Positions 8,495 to 15,291 of a stretch of DNA of 16,260 nt are shown here, one piece after another. This DNA is from Hydrogenophaga sp. (GTDB lineage: Bacteria; Pseudomonadota; Gammaproteobacteria; Burkholderiales; Burkholderiaceae). The number at the start of each line of letters is the position of its first letter. The first letter of the stretch is position 1. The translations under genes and the position numbers were made by a program. Where the stretch lies: NCBI GenBank assembly GCA_025458545.1, contig JALOSH010000162.1, positions 1 to 16,260 of the forward strand, in the 5' to 3' direction. The notes beneath the pieces are model-generated. The model saw only the letters and a list, made by a program, of their open reading frames with translations. It searched no databases and was not told where the DNA came from.

Positions 8495-8524
8495 ATTATC
8501 GGGTGTAATAAGATTTCATGATAA
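8495..8524 (-). promoter_or_regulatory. Candidate tal promoter
   Basis: On the minus strand, TTATCA (8524-8519) and GATAAT (8500-8495) are separated by 18 bp. GATAAT ends six bases before the tal ATG, which would put the transcription start at or next to the A of the start codon. The -35 match is only moderate (4 of 6). Confidence 0.4.
8504..8518. promoter_or_regulatory. Candidate HexR/RpiR-type operator
   Basis: TGTAATAAGATTTCA matches 13 of 15 positions of the HexR palindrome TGTAATWWWATTACA as I recall it from proteobacterial studies. It lies between the divergent tal and RpiR-family genes, inside the spacer of the candidate tal promoter. That is the expected place for a repressor that controls both genes. 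Confidence 0.55.
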
Positions 8525-8547
8525 CTCGGTAACTCAGAGACAACGCC

Positions 8548-9396
8548 ATGCTCGACCGCATCAAAGCCTCGCTTCCTTCGCTCGCGCCCGCCGAACAGCG
8601 CGTGGGCAAACTGGTGCTGCTGGACCCCCGCACGTTTGCCAGCCTGCCCGTTTCCGAGCTGGCCGACCGAGCCCATGTGAGCAAGCCGACGGTGGTGCGC
8701 TTTTGCCGCAGCATGGGCTACGACGGTCTGTCGGACTTCAAGCTCAAGCTGGCCGGCACGGTGAGCGAAGGTGTGCCCTTCATCCACCGCAGCGTAGACG
8801 TGGACGACAAGGTGGGCGACGTGCTGGTCAAGGTGATCGACAACACCGTGGCGGCTTTCCTGAAGTACCGCAACGACGCGTCCACCCACTCGATCGAAAA
8901 GGCGGTGGATGCGCTGCTGGCCACCTACAAGAACCGGGGGCGCATCGAGTTCTACGGCGCGGGCAACTCGGGCATCGTGGCGCAGGACGCGCAGCACAAG
9001 TTCTTCCGCCTGGGCATCAACGCCATCGCCTACAGCGACGGTCACATGCAGGTCATGAGCGCCTCGCTGCTGGGCCCGGGCGACTGCCTGGTGATCGTGT
9101 CCAACTCGGGCCGCACGCGCGACCTGATGGACGCCGCCGACATCGCGCGCAAACACGGCGCCACCGTGATCACCATCACCACCAGCGGCTCGCCACTGGC
9201 CACCGCCGGCCACATCCACCTGTCGGCCGACCACCCGGAAGGCTACGACCGCTACAGCCCCATGACCTCGCGCCTGATGCACCTGATGGTGATCGACGTG
9301 GTGGCCACCTGCCTGGCATTGCGTATCGGGGGCACAAAGCTGCAGCCGCTGCTCAAGGAGATGAAGAACAACCTGAGGAGCAAGCGCTACGCCTGA
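8548..9396 (+). CDS. RpiR-family transcriptional regulator (HexR-like), HTH plus SIS domain
   Basis: A 282-residue regulator. The N-terminal RpiR helix-turn-helix covers about residues 1-75, with recognition region VSELADRAHVSKPTVVRFCRSMGY. The SIS sugar-phosphate-binding domain covers about 120-255, with FYGAGNSGIVAQDAQHKFFRLG, then VIVSNSGRTRDLMDAA and ITTSGSPLA; the Ser residues of GNSG and SNSG are typical phosphate contacts. The placement divergent from tal, with a HexR-like palindrome between, suggests it is HexR, which in other proteobacteria controls central sugar metabolism and responds to 2-keto-3-deoxy-6-phosphogluconate. The ligand here is inferred. The start ATG at 8548 has only a weak AGAGA upstream but gives the normal family N-terminus. 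The stop lies 12 bp from the converging secreted-protein gene with no obvious terminator between. Confidence 0.92.
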   Translation: MLDRIKASLPSLAPAEQRVGKLVLLDPRTFASLPVSELADRAHVSKPTVVRFCRSMGYDGLSDFKLKLAGTVSEGVPFIHRSVDVDDKVGDVLVKVIDNTVAAFLKYRNDASTHSIEKAVDALLATYKNRGRIEFYGAGNSGIVAQDAQHKFFRLGINAIAYSDGHMQVMSASLLGPGDCLVIVSNSGRTRDLMDAADIARKHGATVITITTSGSPLATAGHIHLSADHPEGYDRYSPMTSRLMHLMVIDVVATCLALRIGGTKLQPLLKEMKNNLRSKRYA

Positions 9397-9408
9397 TCAA
9401 GATCGCCC

Positions 9409-10041
9409 TCACGGCGCGGGTGTGAACGACTTCAGTTCAGTGACGTTATCGGTCCAAAGACGCCCACCGCGGAATTCCTTGAATTCGCTCCTGACCACGC
9501 GTCCGATGGCAGGCGCATACCACCGCACCTCGGCCAAGCGAATGGCTCCTGACCACGTGATGCCATTGATCCACCCTTCCGACTCGATCTTGAACGCGTC
9601 GAACTCACCCCCCGGTGTCTTCACCTTCTCGCGCGCCAGCACTTTGTAGTTCAGATCGGTCTTGGCCTTGCCGGTTGCACTCTCACCCACAAAGCTGGAT
9701 TTCCAAGAGTCACCAACCACCAATGGGAACTTGAGGCCCATGATGGGAGGATCGAAGCGGGTGCCGCTGGCACCCGACACCACGGTGCCCCAATCCAGCG
9801 TCACGACGGCTTCAATTTCTGCCGGAGAACGATTGGGTCTGACGTGGCTGCTTTTGATGTGCGTGGCGTCCACCGAAGTGACGGTGATGGTCTCATCGAA
9901 CGTGCGTTTGGCAGCGCGTTGCTCCACTGTGTAGACGGCGACATCGCCCACCTTCGCCACCGGCCGGGTGCTGCCATCGGCCTGGGCCCACACGCTGTTG
10001 AGAACAAACGCAAAACCCATCCACCACAGATGCTTGAACAT
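9409..10041 (-). CDS. Secreted protein of unknown function
   Basis: I do not recognise this protein with certainty. I start it at the ATG at 10041, because AGGAG lies six bases upstream (minus strand, 10052-10048) and an apparent signal peptide follows (MFKHLWWMGFAFVLNSVWAQA, cut near VWAQA). The resulting 210-residue protein would be periplasmic or outer-envelope. It seems rich in beta-strands and ends with YKVLAREKVKTPGGEFDAFKIE, then WYAPAIGRVVRSEF. That last pattern recalls DUF3108/TapB-like lipocalin-type folds, but this is a guess from a short motif. There is no lipobox Cys. It stands alone, converging on the RpiR-family gene and following the ABC operon on the same strand after a 138-bp gap. 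Confidence 0.75.
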   Translation of the reverse strand: MFKHLWWMGFAFVLNSVWAQADGSTRPVAKVGDVAVYTVEQRAAKRTFDETITVTSVDATHIKSSHVRPNRSPAEIEAVVTLDWGTVVSGASGTRFDPPIMGLKFPLVVGDSWKSSFVGESATGKAKTDLNYKVLAREKVKTPGGEFDAFKIESEGWINGITWSGAIRLAEVRWYAPAIGRVVRSEFKEFRGGRLWTDNVTELKSFTPAP

Positions 10042-10141
10042 GCTGATCTCCTGCCAGGTGCATACACAGCGCCAGCCCCCAGCGGGCCGGGCACACGGTG
10101 CTCGCACTGCTTCGCAGGCTAATGGAGATCGCTCATCGAGA

Positions 10142-10163
10142 CACTCCCCCATCTGGGGGAGTG
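10142..10163. terminator. Perfect GC-rich hairpin after the ABC operon (possible terminator or operator)
   Basis: CACTCCCCCA (10142-10151), TC, TGGGGGAGTG (10154-10163) is a perfect 10-bp inverted repeat. On the minus strand it begins 16 bases after the last ATPase gene. No T run follows in either direction, so it is not a classical Rho-independent terminator. It also lies about 100 bp upstream of the secreted-protein start and could be an operator there. Confidence 0.45.
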
Positions 10164-10179
10164 CCGAAAGCGCTTCAAC

Positions 10180-11427
10180 TCAGATCCGCCCTTCTTCCAC
10201 CGCGTGACAAGCCACGCGAACACCGCCGATGGTCTGCAGCACAGGTCGCTCGACACGGCAGCGCTCGTTCACATGCGGGCAGCGCGGGTTGAAGGCGCAA
10301 CCGGGCGGCGGATTGAGCGGGTTGGGCACTTCGCCCTGCACCGGCGTGCGGGCCTTGCCGGTGTCGTGCATCTTCGGGATCGCGTCCAACAGCATGCGCG
10401 TGTAGGGGTGGCGCGGGCTGTCGAACAGGGTGTGCTTGGGCGCCAGCTCCACCAGCCGCCCCAGGTACATCACCCCCACCTGGTCGCTCACGTGGCGCAC
10501 CACCGCCAGGTTGTGGCTGATGAACAGGTAGGTCAGACCCTGCTGGCGTTGCAGGTCCTTCATGATGTTGAGCACCTGTGCCTGCACGCTCACGTCCAGC
10601 GCGCTGGTGGGCTCGTCGCACACCAGAAACTCCGGCTGCGTGGCCAGCGCGCGCGCAATCGAGATGCGCTGGCGCTGCCCGCCGCTGAACTGGTGCGGGT
10701 ACTTCACCCGGTCGGCGGCGGCCAGGCCGACCGAGCGCAGCAGCTCTTCAACCCGGTCGCGCAGCGCGTTCGCATCGCTGAGCAGCCCGTGCTCGATCAG
10801 CGGCTCGGCAATGATGTCCTCGACCCGCCAGCGCGGGTTCAGGCTGGCGTACGGGTCCTGAAAAATCATCTGGATGCGGCGGCGCAGTTGCCGCCCCTGC
10901 GGCGTCTTGAAGGCCGCGTGCGCGTCTTGCCCGTCGAACTCAAAACCGCCGCGGGTGGGCTCGTACAAGCCCACCAGCAGCCGCGCCACGGTGCTTTTGC
11001 CGCAACCCGATTCGCCCACCAGCGCCAGTGTCTGGCCTTTCATGATGTCAAAGCTCACGCCATCGACCGCGCGCAGCAGCTGGCGCGGCTGGCGTTCGAG
11101 CACGCGGTTGAGCCAGGGGGCGGACACATCGAAGGTCTTGGCCAGATCGGTGGCGCGCACCAGCGGGCTGGCGTCGGGCACAGACACGGGCTCTTGCTCT
11201 TGCTCTTGCTCTTGCTCTTGCTCTTGCTCTTGCTCTTGCTCTTGCTCTTGCTCTTGCTCTTGCTCTTGCTCTTGCTCTTGCTCTTGCTCGACGCCCGGCG
11301 ACTCGTCGGCTTCTTGCAGCGACGATGTCTCGACCGCCTGCATCTCCTCGACCGGCTCGTCGGTCCGGGCGCTCGCCAAGCGGCTGTTCTCGGCGTGTTT
11401 CTGCATGGCCTTCTGGAGCGACTTCAT
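10180..11427 (-). CDS. Peptide-type ABC transporter ATP-binding protein (DppF/OppF type) with N-terminal Glu-Gln repeat
   Basis: A 415-residue ATPase. The core has Walker [10 protein letters not shown] (residues 138-146), Q-loop MIFQDP, signature [15 protein letters not shown], Walker [13 protein letters not shown] and the switch His in ISHNLAVV. The C-terminal oligopeptide-transporter extension contains [14 protein letters not shown], whose Cys residues may bind an iron-sulfur cluster as in some DppD/DppF proteins. It should energise import with the DppD-type partner. The N-terminus is unusual: about 45 polar residues, then (EQ)16E at 47-79, then the usual ABC start ([11 protein letters not shown]). 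DppF relatives normally begin close to that last motif, so about 85 residues are extra. The ATG at 11427 overlaps the stop of the upstream gene as ATGA, which supports this start and translational coupling. It is the last gene of the operon. Confidence 0.93.
   Translation of the reverse strand: MKSLQKAMQKHAENSRLASARTDEPVEEMQAVETSSLQEADESPGVEQEQEQEQEQEQEQEQEQEQEQEQEQEQEQEQEPVSVPDASPLVRATDLAKTFDVSAPWLNRVLERQPRQLLRAVDGVSFDIMKGQTLALVGESGCGKSTVARLLVGLYEPTRGGFEFDGQDAHAAFKTPQGRQLRRRIQMIFQDPYASLNPRWRVEDIIAEPLIEHGLLSDANALRDRVEELLRSVGLAAADRVKYPHQFSGGQRQRISIARALATQPEFLVCDEPTSALDVSVQAQVLNIMKDLQRQQGLTYLFISHNLAVVRHVSDQVGVMYLGRLVELAPKHTLFDSPRHPYTRMLLDAIPKMHDTGKARTPVQGEVPNPLNPPPGCAFNPRCPHVNERCRVERPVLQTIGGVRVACHAVEEGRI
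11191..11289. repeat. Hexanucleotide microsatellite, 16 copies of CTCTTG, encoding (EQ)n
   Basis: Sixteen exact CTCTTG units run from 11191 to 11286, followed by CTC. On the coding strand this is GAG-CAA repeated in frame, giving a 33-residue alternating Glu-Gln tract. Gain or loss of units by slippage would change the tract length by two residues without a frameshift. There is not one base change among the copies, which suggests recent expansion. Confidence 0.97.
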
Positions 11428-12413
11428 GCGCTGGCCTCCGCCGACACCGCGGCCGCCTGTTCATGCAGCCAGCAGGCCGCGCGCGTGGCGCCGGCCGGCA
11501 TCAGCTCGGGGCGCTGCTGGTGGCAACGATCGAACACCCGATCACAGCGCGGGTTGTAGGCACAACCGGTGGGGATGGCGTTCAGCCGCGGCATGGCGCC
11601 GTCGATCTGGTGCAGGCGTTCACGGTCCACGCTCATGTCGGGAATGCAGGCCATCAGGCCTTTGGTGTAGGGGTGGGCGGGCTGGTTGATCACCTCGTGC
11701 ACCGGGCCGATCTCGGCGATGCGCCCGGCGTACATCACGGCCACGCGGTCGCAGGTTTCGGCGATCACGCCCATGTCGTGCGTGATCAGCATCACCGCCG
11801 CACCGCGCTCGCGGCAGATGGTCTTGAGCAGCATGATGATCTGCGCCTGGATCGACACGTCCAGCGCGGTGGTGGGTTCGTCGGCCACGATGAGCTTGGG
11901 CTCGGCGGCCAGCGCCAGGGCGATCACCACGCGCTGACGCATGCCGCCTGAAAACTGGTGCGGGAAATGGTCGATCCGCTGCTCGGGTGCGGGAATGCCG
12001 GTGTCGCGCAGCAGCTGGATCGCCCGCTGGCGCGCTTCGACCTGCGTCACCGGCAGGTGGGTGGTGATGGTTTCGATCAGCTGGCGCCCCACCGAATACA
12101 GCGGGTTGAGCGAGGTCAGCGGGTCCTGGAAGATGGCACCGATCTGACGGCCGCGCACCTGGCGCATCTGCTCGGGCGGCAGGTTGTCGATGCGGCGGCC
12201 CTCCAGCAAGATCTCGCCGCTGGCCACCCGGCCGGGCGGCTCCAGCAGACCGATGATGGATGCGCCGGTGAGCGATTTGCCAGCGCCCGATTCACCCACC
12301 ACCCCCAGGATTTCGCCCGGCGCGATGTCGAAAGAAATGTGGTCCAGCGCCCGCAGCGTGCCGCGACGGTTCGGGAACTCGACGACGAGGTTTTTGACTT
12401 CAAGCAGGCTCAT
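11424..12413 (-). CDS. Peptide-type ABC transporter ATP-binding protein (DppD/OppD type)
   Basis: A 329-residue ATPase of full DppD length. It has Walker [12 protein letters not shown] (K46), [11 protein letters not shown], signature [15 protein letters not shown], Walker [13 protein letters not shown] and switch His in [11 protein letters not shown]. The C-terminal oligopeptide extension has [13 protein letters not shown] and [15 protein letters not shown]. It would pair with the DppF-type protein on the cytoplasmic face of the permease. The start ATG at 12413 gives the normal N-terminus ([13 protein letters not shown]), but no clear Shine-Dalgarno sequence precedes it. The stop overlaps the next start (ATGA). 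A 210-bp gap full of hairpins separates it from the upstream permease gene, unusually long for an operon of this kind. Confidence 0.96.
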   Translation of the reverse strand: MSLLEVKNLVVEFPNRRGTLRALDHISFDIAPGEILGVVGESGAGKSLTGASIIGLLEPPGRVASGEILLEGRRIDNLPPEQMRQVRGRQIGAIFQDPLTSLNPLYSVGRQLIETITTHLPVTQVEARQRAIQLLRDTGIPAPEQRIDHFPHQFSGGMRQRVVIALALAAEPKLIVADEPTTALDVSIQAQIIMLLKTICRERGAAVMLITHDMGVIAETCDRVAVMYAGRIAEIGPVHEVINQPAHPYTKGLMACIPDMSVDRERLHQIDGAMPRLNAIPTGCAYNPRCDRVFDRCHQQRPELMPAGATRAACWLHEQAAAVSAEASA

Positions 12414-12467
12414 AGCAAGCGAAAAACATGCGCTCTGTTCGGAGCGGGTGAATCATCCAGCACACAC

Positions 12468-12585
12468 CGTGGAACCGGCTTTGCCGGGCCACTGGTGTGG
12501 TCCCCCTGGGGGGCTGAGGGCCGCGGCTCCAAGTCTGCCTGCGCAGACTTGGACAGCCCGAAGAAACACCGCCTCTGGTGGTGTT
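12468..12585. repeat. Intergenic hairpin repeat, copy 1 (mosaic)
   Basis: The segment from 12468 (CGTGGAACCGGCTTTGCCGGG) is related to the one at 13597, with the same order of a CCGGC/GCCGG hairpin, a GCC-CTG stretch and a CCCCC/GGGGG hairpin. Two further hairpins follow: AAGTCTGC/GCAGACTT (12531-12550, perfect) and AACACCGCC/GGTGGTGTT (12565-12585, one G-T pair). I recall similar GC-rich elements between genes in Comamonadaceae. No gene is visible in the gap 12414-12623. Confidence 0.75.
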
Positions 12586-12623
12586 GCGGCCTGCAAGGCG
12601 AGCCGAAGCGGCGCAGGGGGGAT

Positions 12624-13571
12624 TCATCTGAGCCTTGGGTTGAGCGCGTCGCGCAGCCAGTCGCCCAGCAGGTTGACCGACAGCGCGATCACCACCAGCA
12701 TGGCGCCCGGAAAGATGGTGATCCACCATTCGCCGGAGAACAGGTAATCGTTGCCGATGCGGATCAGCGTGCCCAGCGAGGGCGAAGTGGGCGGTGCGCC
12801 GACACCCAGGAACGACAGCGTGGCTTCGGTGAGGATGGCCGACGCCACCTGGATGGTGGCCAGCACCAGCACCGGGCCCATGACGTTGGGCAGCACGTGC
12901 AGCCGCATGATGCGCAGCGGCGCCACACCCGTCACCCGCGCGGCCTGCACATATTCCTTGTTGCGCTCCACCAGCGTGGAGCCGCGCACCGTGCGGGCGT
13001 ACTGCACCCAGCCGGTGAGCGTGATGGACACGATGAGCACACCAAAGGCCAGGGTTTCGTGGGCGTTCGGGAACAGCGCCCGGCCCACGCCCGCGATCAG
13101 CAGCGCCACCAGGATCGCCGGGAACGACAGCATCACGTCGCACACGCGCATGAGCAAAGCATCGACCCAACCACCCAGAAAGCCTGCCAGAAGCCCGAGC
13201 GTCACGCCGATCACCACCGACAACACCACCGACGCCAAACCGACCGCCAGCGAAATGCGCGCGCCGTACATCAGCGCCGACAGGATGTCGCGCCCCTGGT
13301 CGTCGGTGCCGAGCCAGAAGGCCGGGTTGCCACCCTCGCTCCAGGCCGGTGGCAGCCGTGCGTTCGACAGCTCCAGCGTGGCCAGATCGAACGGGTTGTG
13401 CGGCGCGATCCACGGCGCGAACACCGCACAGACCACGCAGACCAGCGCGATCGACGCCGCCACGATGGCGGTGGGCGAGGTGCGAAAACTGTGGCCGACA
13501 TCGCTGTCGAGCCAGCGGCGAACAAGAGCAATCAAAGGAAGACTTTCAGTTGAAGAAAAGGTCTGTACCAA
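12624..13571 (-). CDS. Peptide-type ABC transporter permease (DppC/OppC type)
   Basis: An inner-membrane permease of about 315 residues with a predicted six helices. It has the OppC-type N-terminal segment (DSDVGHSFRTSPTAIVAA), a first helix ending FAPWIAPHNPFDL, the periplasmic LGTDDQGRDILSALMYGARISL, and the ATPase-contact EAA loop EYVQAARVTGVAPLRIMRLHVLPN. It ends GDWLRDALNPRLR as in relatives. The start is uncertain: the earliest start codon in the frame is TTG at 13571, with weak Shine-Dalgarno support, and no ATG or GTG lies before conserved residues begin. The frame stays open upstream through the intergenic repeat, so the native start may have been altered. The DppB-type partner permease that normally precedes it is absent. 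Confidence 0.92.
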   Translation of the reverse strand: MVQTFSSTESLPLIALVRRWLDSDVGHSFRTSPTAIVAASIALVCVVCAVFAPWIAPHNPFDLATLELSNARLPPAWSEGGNPAFWLGTDDQGRDILSALMYGARISLAVGLASVVLSVVIGVTLGLLAGFLGGWVDALLMRVCDVMLSFPAILVALLIAGVGRALFPNAHETLAFGVLIVSITLTGWVQYARTVRGSTLVERNKEYVQAARVTGVAPLRIMRLHVLPNVMGPVLVLATIQVASAILTEATLSFLGVGAPPTSPSLGTLIRIGNDYLFSGEWWITIFPGAMLVVIALSVNLLGDWLRDALNPRLR

Positions 13572-13596
13572 CGAGGTGCCTTCACACCAGAGCCAG

Positions 13597-13668
13597 CGCG
13601 GAACCGGCTCCGCCGGGCCGCTGTTGGCGCCCCCTTGAGGGGGTGGCGCCGCAGGCGGCGCGGGGGTG
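13597..13668. repeat. Intergenic hairpin repeat, copy 2
   Basis: CGCGGAACCGGCTCCGCCGGG aligns with the copy at 12468. It contains CCGGC/GCCGG, then GGCGCCCCC-TTGA-GGGGGTGGCGCC, a strong hairpin, then GCAGGCGGCG. It lies between the stop of the binding-protein gene and the start of the permease gene on the minus strand. It could attenuate transcription of the downstream permease and ATPase genes. Confidence 0.75.
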
Positions 13669-13669
13669 C

Positions 13670-15247
13670 TTACTTCACGTTCATGTAGCGGAACGGCATG
13701 ACGTTGTCGGCCAGTTGCACCAGGCTCACGTTGTTCGCCACACCCCAGGCCAGCGCCTGCTGGTGCAGCGGCAGGTGGCCGATGTCATCGGCGTGCAGCT
13801 TGAAGGCTTCTTTGATCAGTGCATTGCGTTTCGCCTGGTCGGTTTCCGATTGGATCTTGAGTGTCAGCTCATCCAGCTTGGGGTTGCAGTAAGCACCCAG
13901 GTTGAACTGGCCGGCGCCCTTGTCGTCCACGCAGCGGGTCAGCGCGTTCAGTGCGTTGTGCGCGTCGTAGGTGCTGGGCGTCCAGCCCAGCAGGTAGAAG
14001 CTGGTGTCGCGCCGAAGGATCTTGGGGAAGTAGGTGCCCTTGGTTTCGGCCTGCAGCCGCACCCGCACCCCCACCTTGGCCAGGCTGGCGCTCACCGCCT
14101 GGCAGATCTCGCCGTCGTTCACATAGCGGTCGTTCGGGCAGTTCATGCTGACTTCAAAGCCGTCGGGATAACCGGCCTCGGCCAACAGCTTTTTGGCCGC
14201 CTCGACGTCGTAAGGCAGACGCTGGTCCATGTCGGCCGCGAATCCGTTGATGCCGGGGCCGACCATCAGCGCCGTCGGGCGCGAGGCACCGCGCATCACA
14301 CTCCGCTGGATACCCACGATGTCGATGGCCTGGTAGAAGGCCTGGCGCACGCGCCTGTCCTTGAACGGGTTCTTGCCCTTCACGCTGGAATACAGCAGCT
14401 CGTCGCGTTTCTGGTCCATGCCCAGGAAGATGGTCCGCAGCTCGGGGCCCTGCAACACCTTGGTCTTGCCGCTGGCGTTGATACGTGCCAAGTCCTGCAC
14501 CGGTACCGGCTCGATCACATCCACCTGACCCGACAACAGCGCCGCCACGCGGGTGGAATCGTTGCCAATCGGCGTGTACTCCACGTTCACCACATTGCCT
14601 TCGATCTTGCCCCAGTAGGCACCGTTGCGCACAAAGGTGGTCTTGACGTTGGGCTGGCGTTCACGCAGCCGGTAAGGACCGGTGCCATTGGCGCGGAACG
14701 AAGCCGCGTTTTCGACGCCTTTGCGGCGATCGACCGGCCGGGTGGCCTGGTTTTCCTCGCTCCAGGCCTTGCTCATCATGTAGAAGAAGGTGAGCACGTC
14801 GGGCAGGATGGGGAACGGCGCCTTGGTCTCGATGTCCACCGCGTGGCTGTTGACCTTGCGCACTTCCTTGATGTCGTTGGTGTAGCTGCGCATGTCGGAA
14901 CCCTCACCCGCGCCGCGTGCCAGGCTGAACACCACATCGTCGGCGGTGAAAGGTTTGCCATCGTGGAACGTCACCCCTTTGCGCAACTCGAAGCGCCACA
15001 CATTGGGCGTGATCTGTTTCCAGCTCGTGGCCAGGCGTGGCGTCAAGCGCAGGTTCTGGTCGCGGCCCACCAGCGGCTCGTACACATTGCCCACCACACT
15101 CAGCTGCGTGGTCTCGTTGAGCGAGTGGGGGTCCATCGACAACGCATCGCCCTGGTTGCCGATGCGCACCGTCTGCGCCGAAGCCGCTGCGGCCGTGACG
15201 AGCGCTGCGGCCACGAGGCCAGCGGTTCGGGTGGTTTTGAAGGTCAT
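13670..15247 (-). CDS. Periplasmic substrate-binding protein of a peptide-type ABC transporter (SBP_bac_5)
   Basis: A 525-residue precursor. The ATG at 15247 has AAGGAG a few bases upstream and gives a typical signal peptide (MTFKTTRTAGLVAAALVTAA, cut after ASA). The mature start TVRIGNQGDALSMDPHSL and LRKGVTFHDGKPFTADDVVFSL, GTGPYRL, DRRVRQAFYQAIDI and LLAEAGYPDGFEV are family-5 solute-binding hallmarks. The protein captures the substrate in the periplasm and hands it to the permease. There is no lipobox, so it should be soluble. Family members bind di- and oligopeptides, nickel, glutathione or opine-like compounds; the substrate cannot be told. The M20 hydrolase gene ends 44 bp upstream, suggesting co-transcription and an amide-containing substrate. 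Confidence 0.95.
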   Translation of the reverse strand: MTFKTTRTAGLVAAALVTAAAASAQTVRIGNQGDALSMDPHSLNETTQLSVVGNVYEPLVGRDQNLRLTPRLATSWKQITPNVWRFELRKGVTFHDGKPFTADDVVFSLARGAGEGSDMRSYTNDIKEVRKVNSHAVDIETKAPFPILPDVLTFFYMMSKAWSEENQATRPVDRRKGVENAASFRANGTGPYRLRERQPNVKTTFVRNGAYWGKIEGNVVNVEYTPIGNDSTRVAALLSGQVDVIEPVPVQDLARINASGKTKVLQGPELRTIFLGMDQKRDELLYSSVKGKNPFKDRRVRQAFYQAIDIVGIQRSVMRGASRPTALMVGPGINGFAADMDQRLPYDVEAAKKLLAEAGYPDGFEVSMNCPNDRYVNDGEICQAVSASLAKVGVRVRLQAETKGTYFPKILRRDTSFYLLGWTPSTYDAHNALNALTRCVDDKGAGQFNLGAYCNPKLDELTLKIQSETDQAKRNALIKEAFKLHADDIGHLPLHQQALAWGVANNVSLVQLADNVMPFRYMNVK

Positions 15248-15291
15248 GAGTTTCTCCTTGTGCGTTGTGTGGGGAACCAAAAAAAACCGCT

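Noticed and set aside
11191..11289. CRISPR-like array
   Set aside because: The 6-bp units are contiguous with no spacers; it is a microsatellite that codes for Glu-Gln.
10204..11559. Plus-strand frame of 451 codons opposite the DppF-type ATPase, with a poly-Leu run
   Set aside because: The poly-Leu run is the antisense reading of the CTCTTG repeat; the opposite strand carries all ABC ATPase motifs.
12468..13668. Insertion sequence around the DppC-type gene, with the two repeats as its ends
   Set aside because: The repeats are imperfect and in the same orientation, no transposase lies between them, and the enclosed gene is a normal permease.
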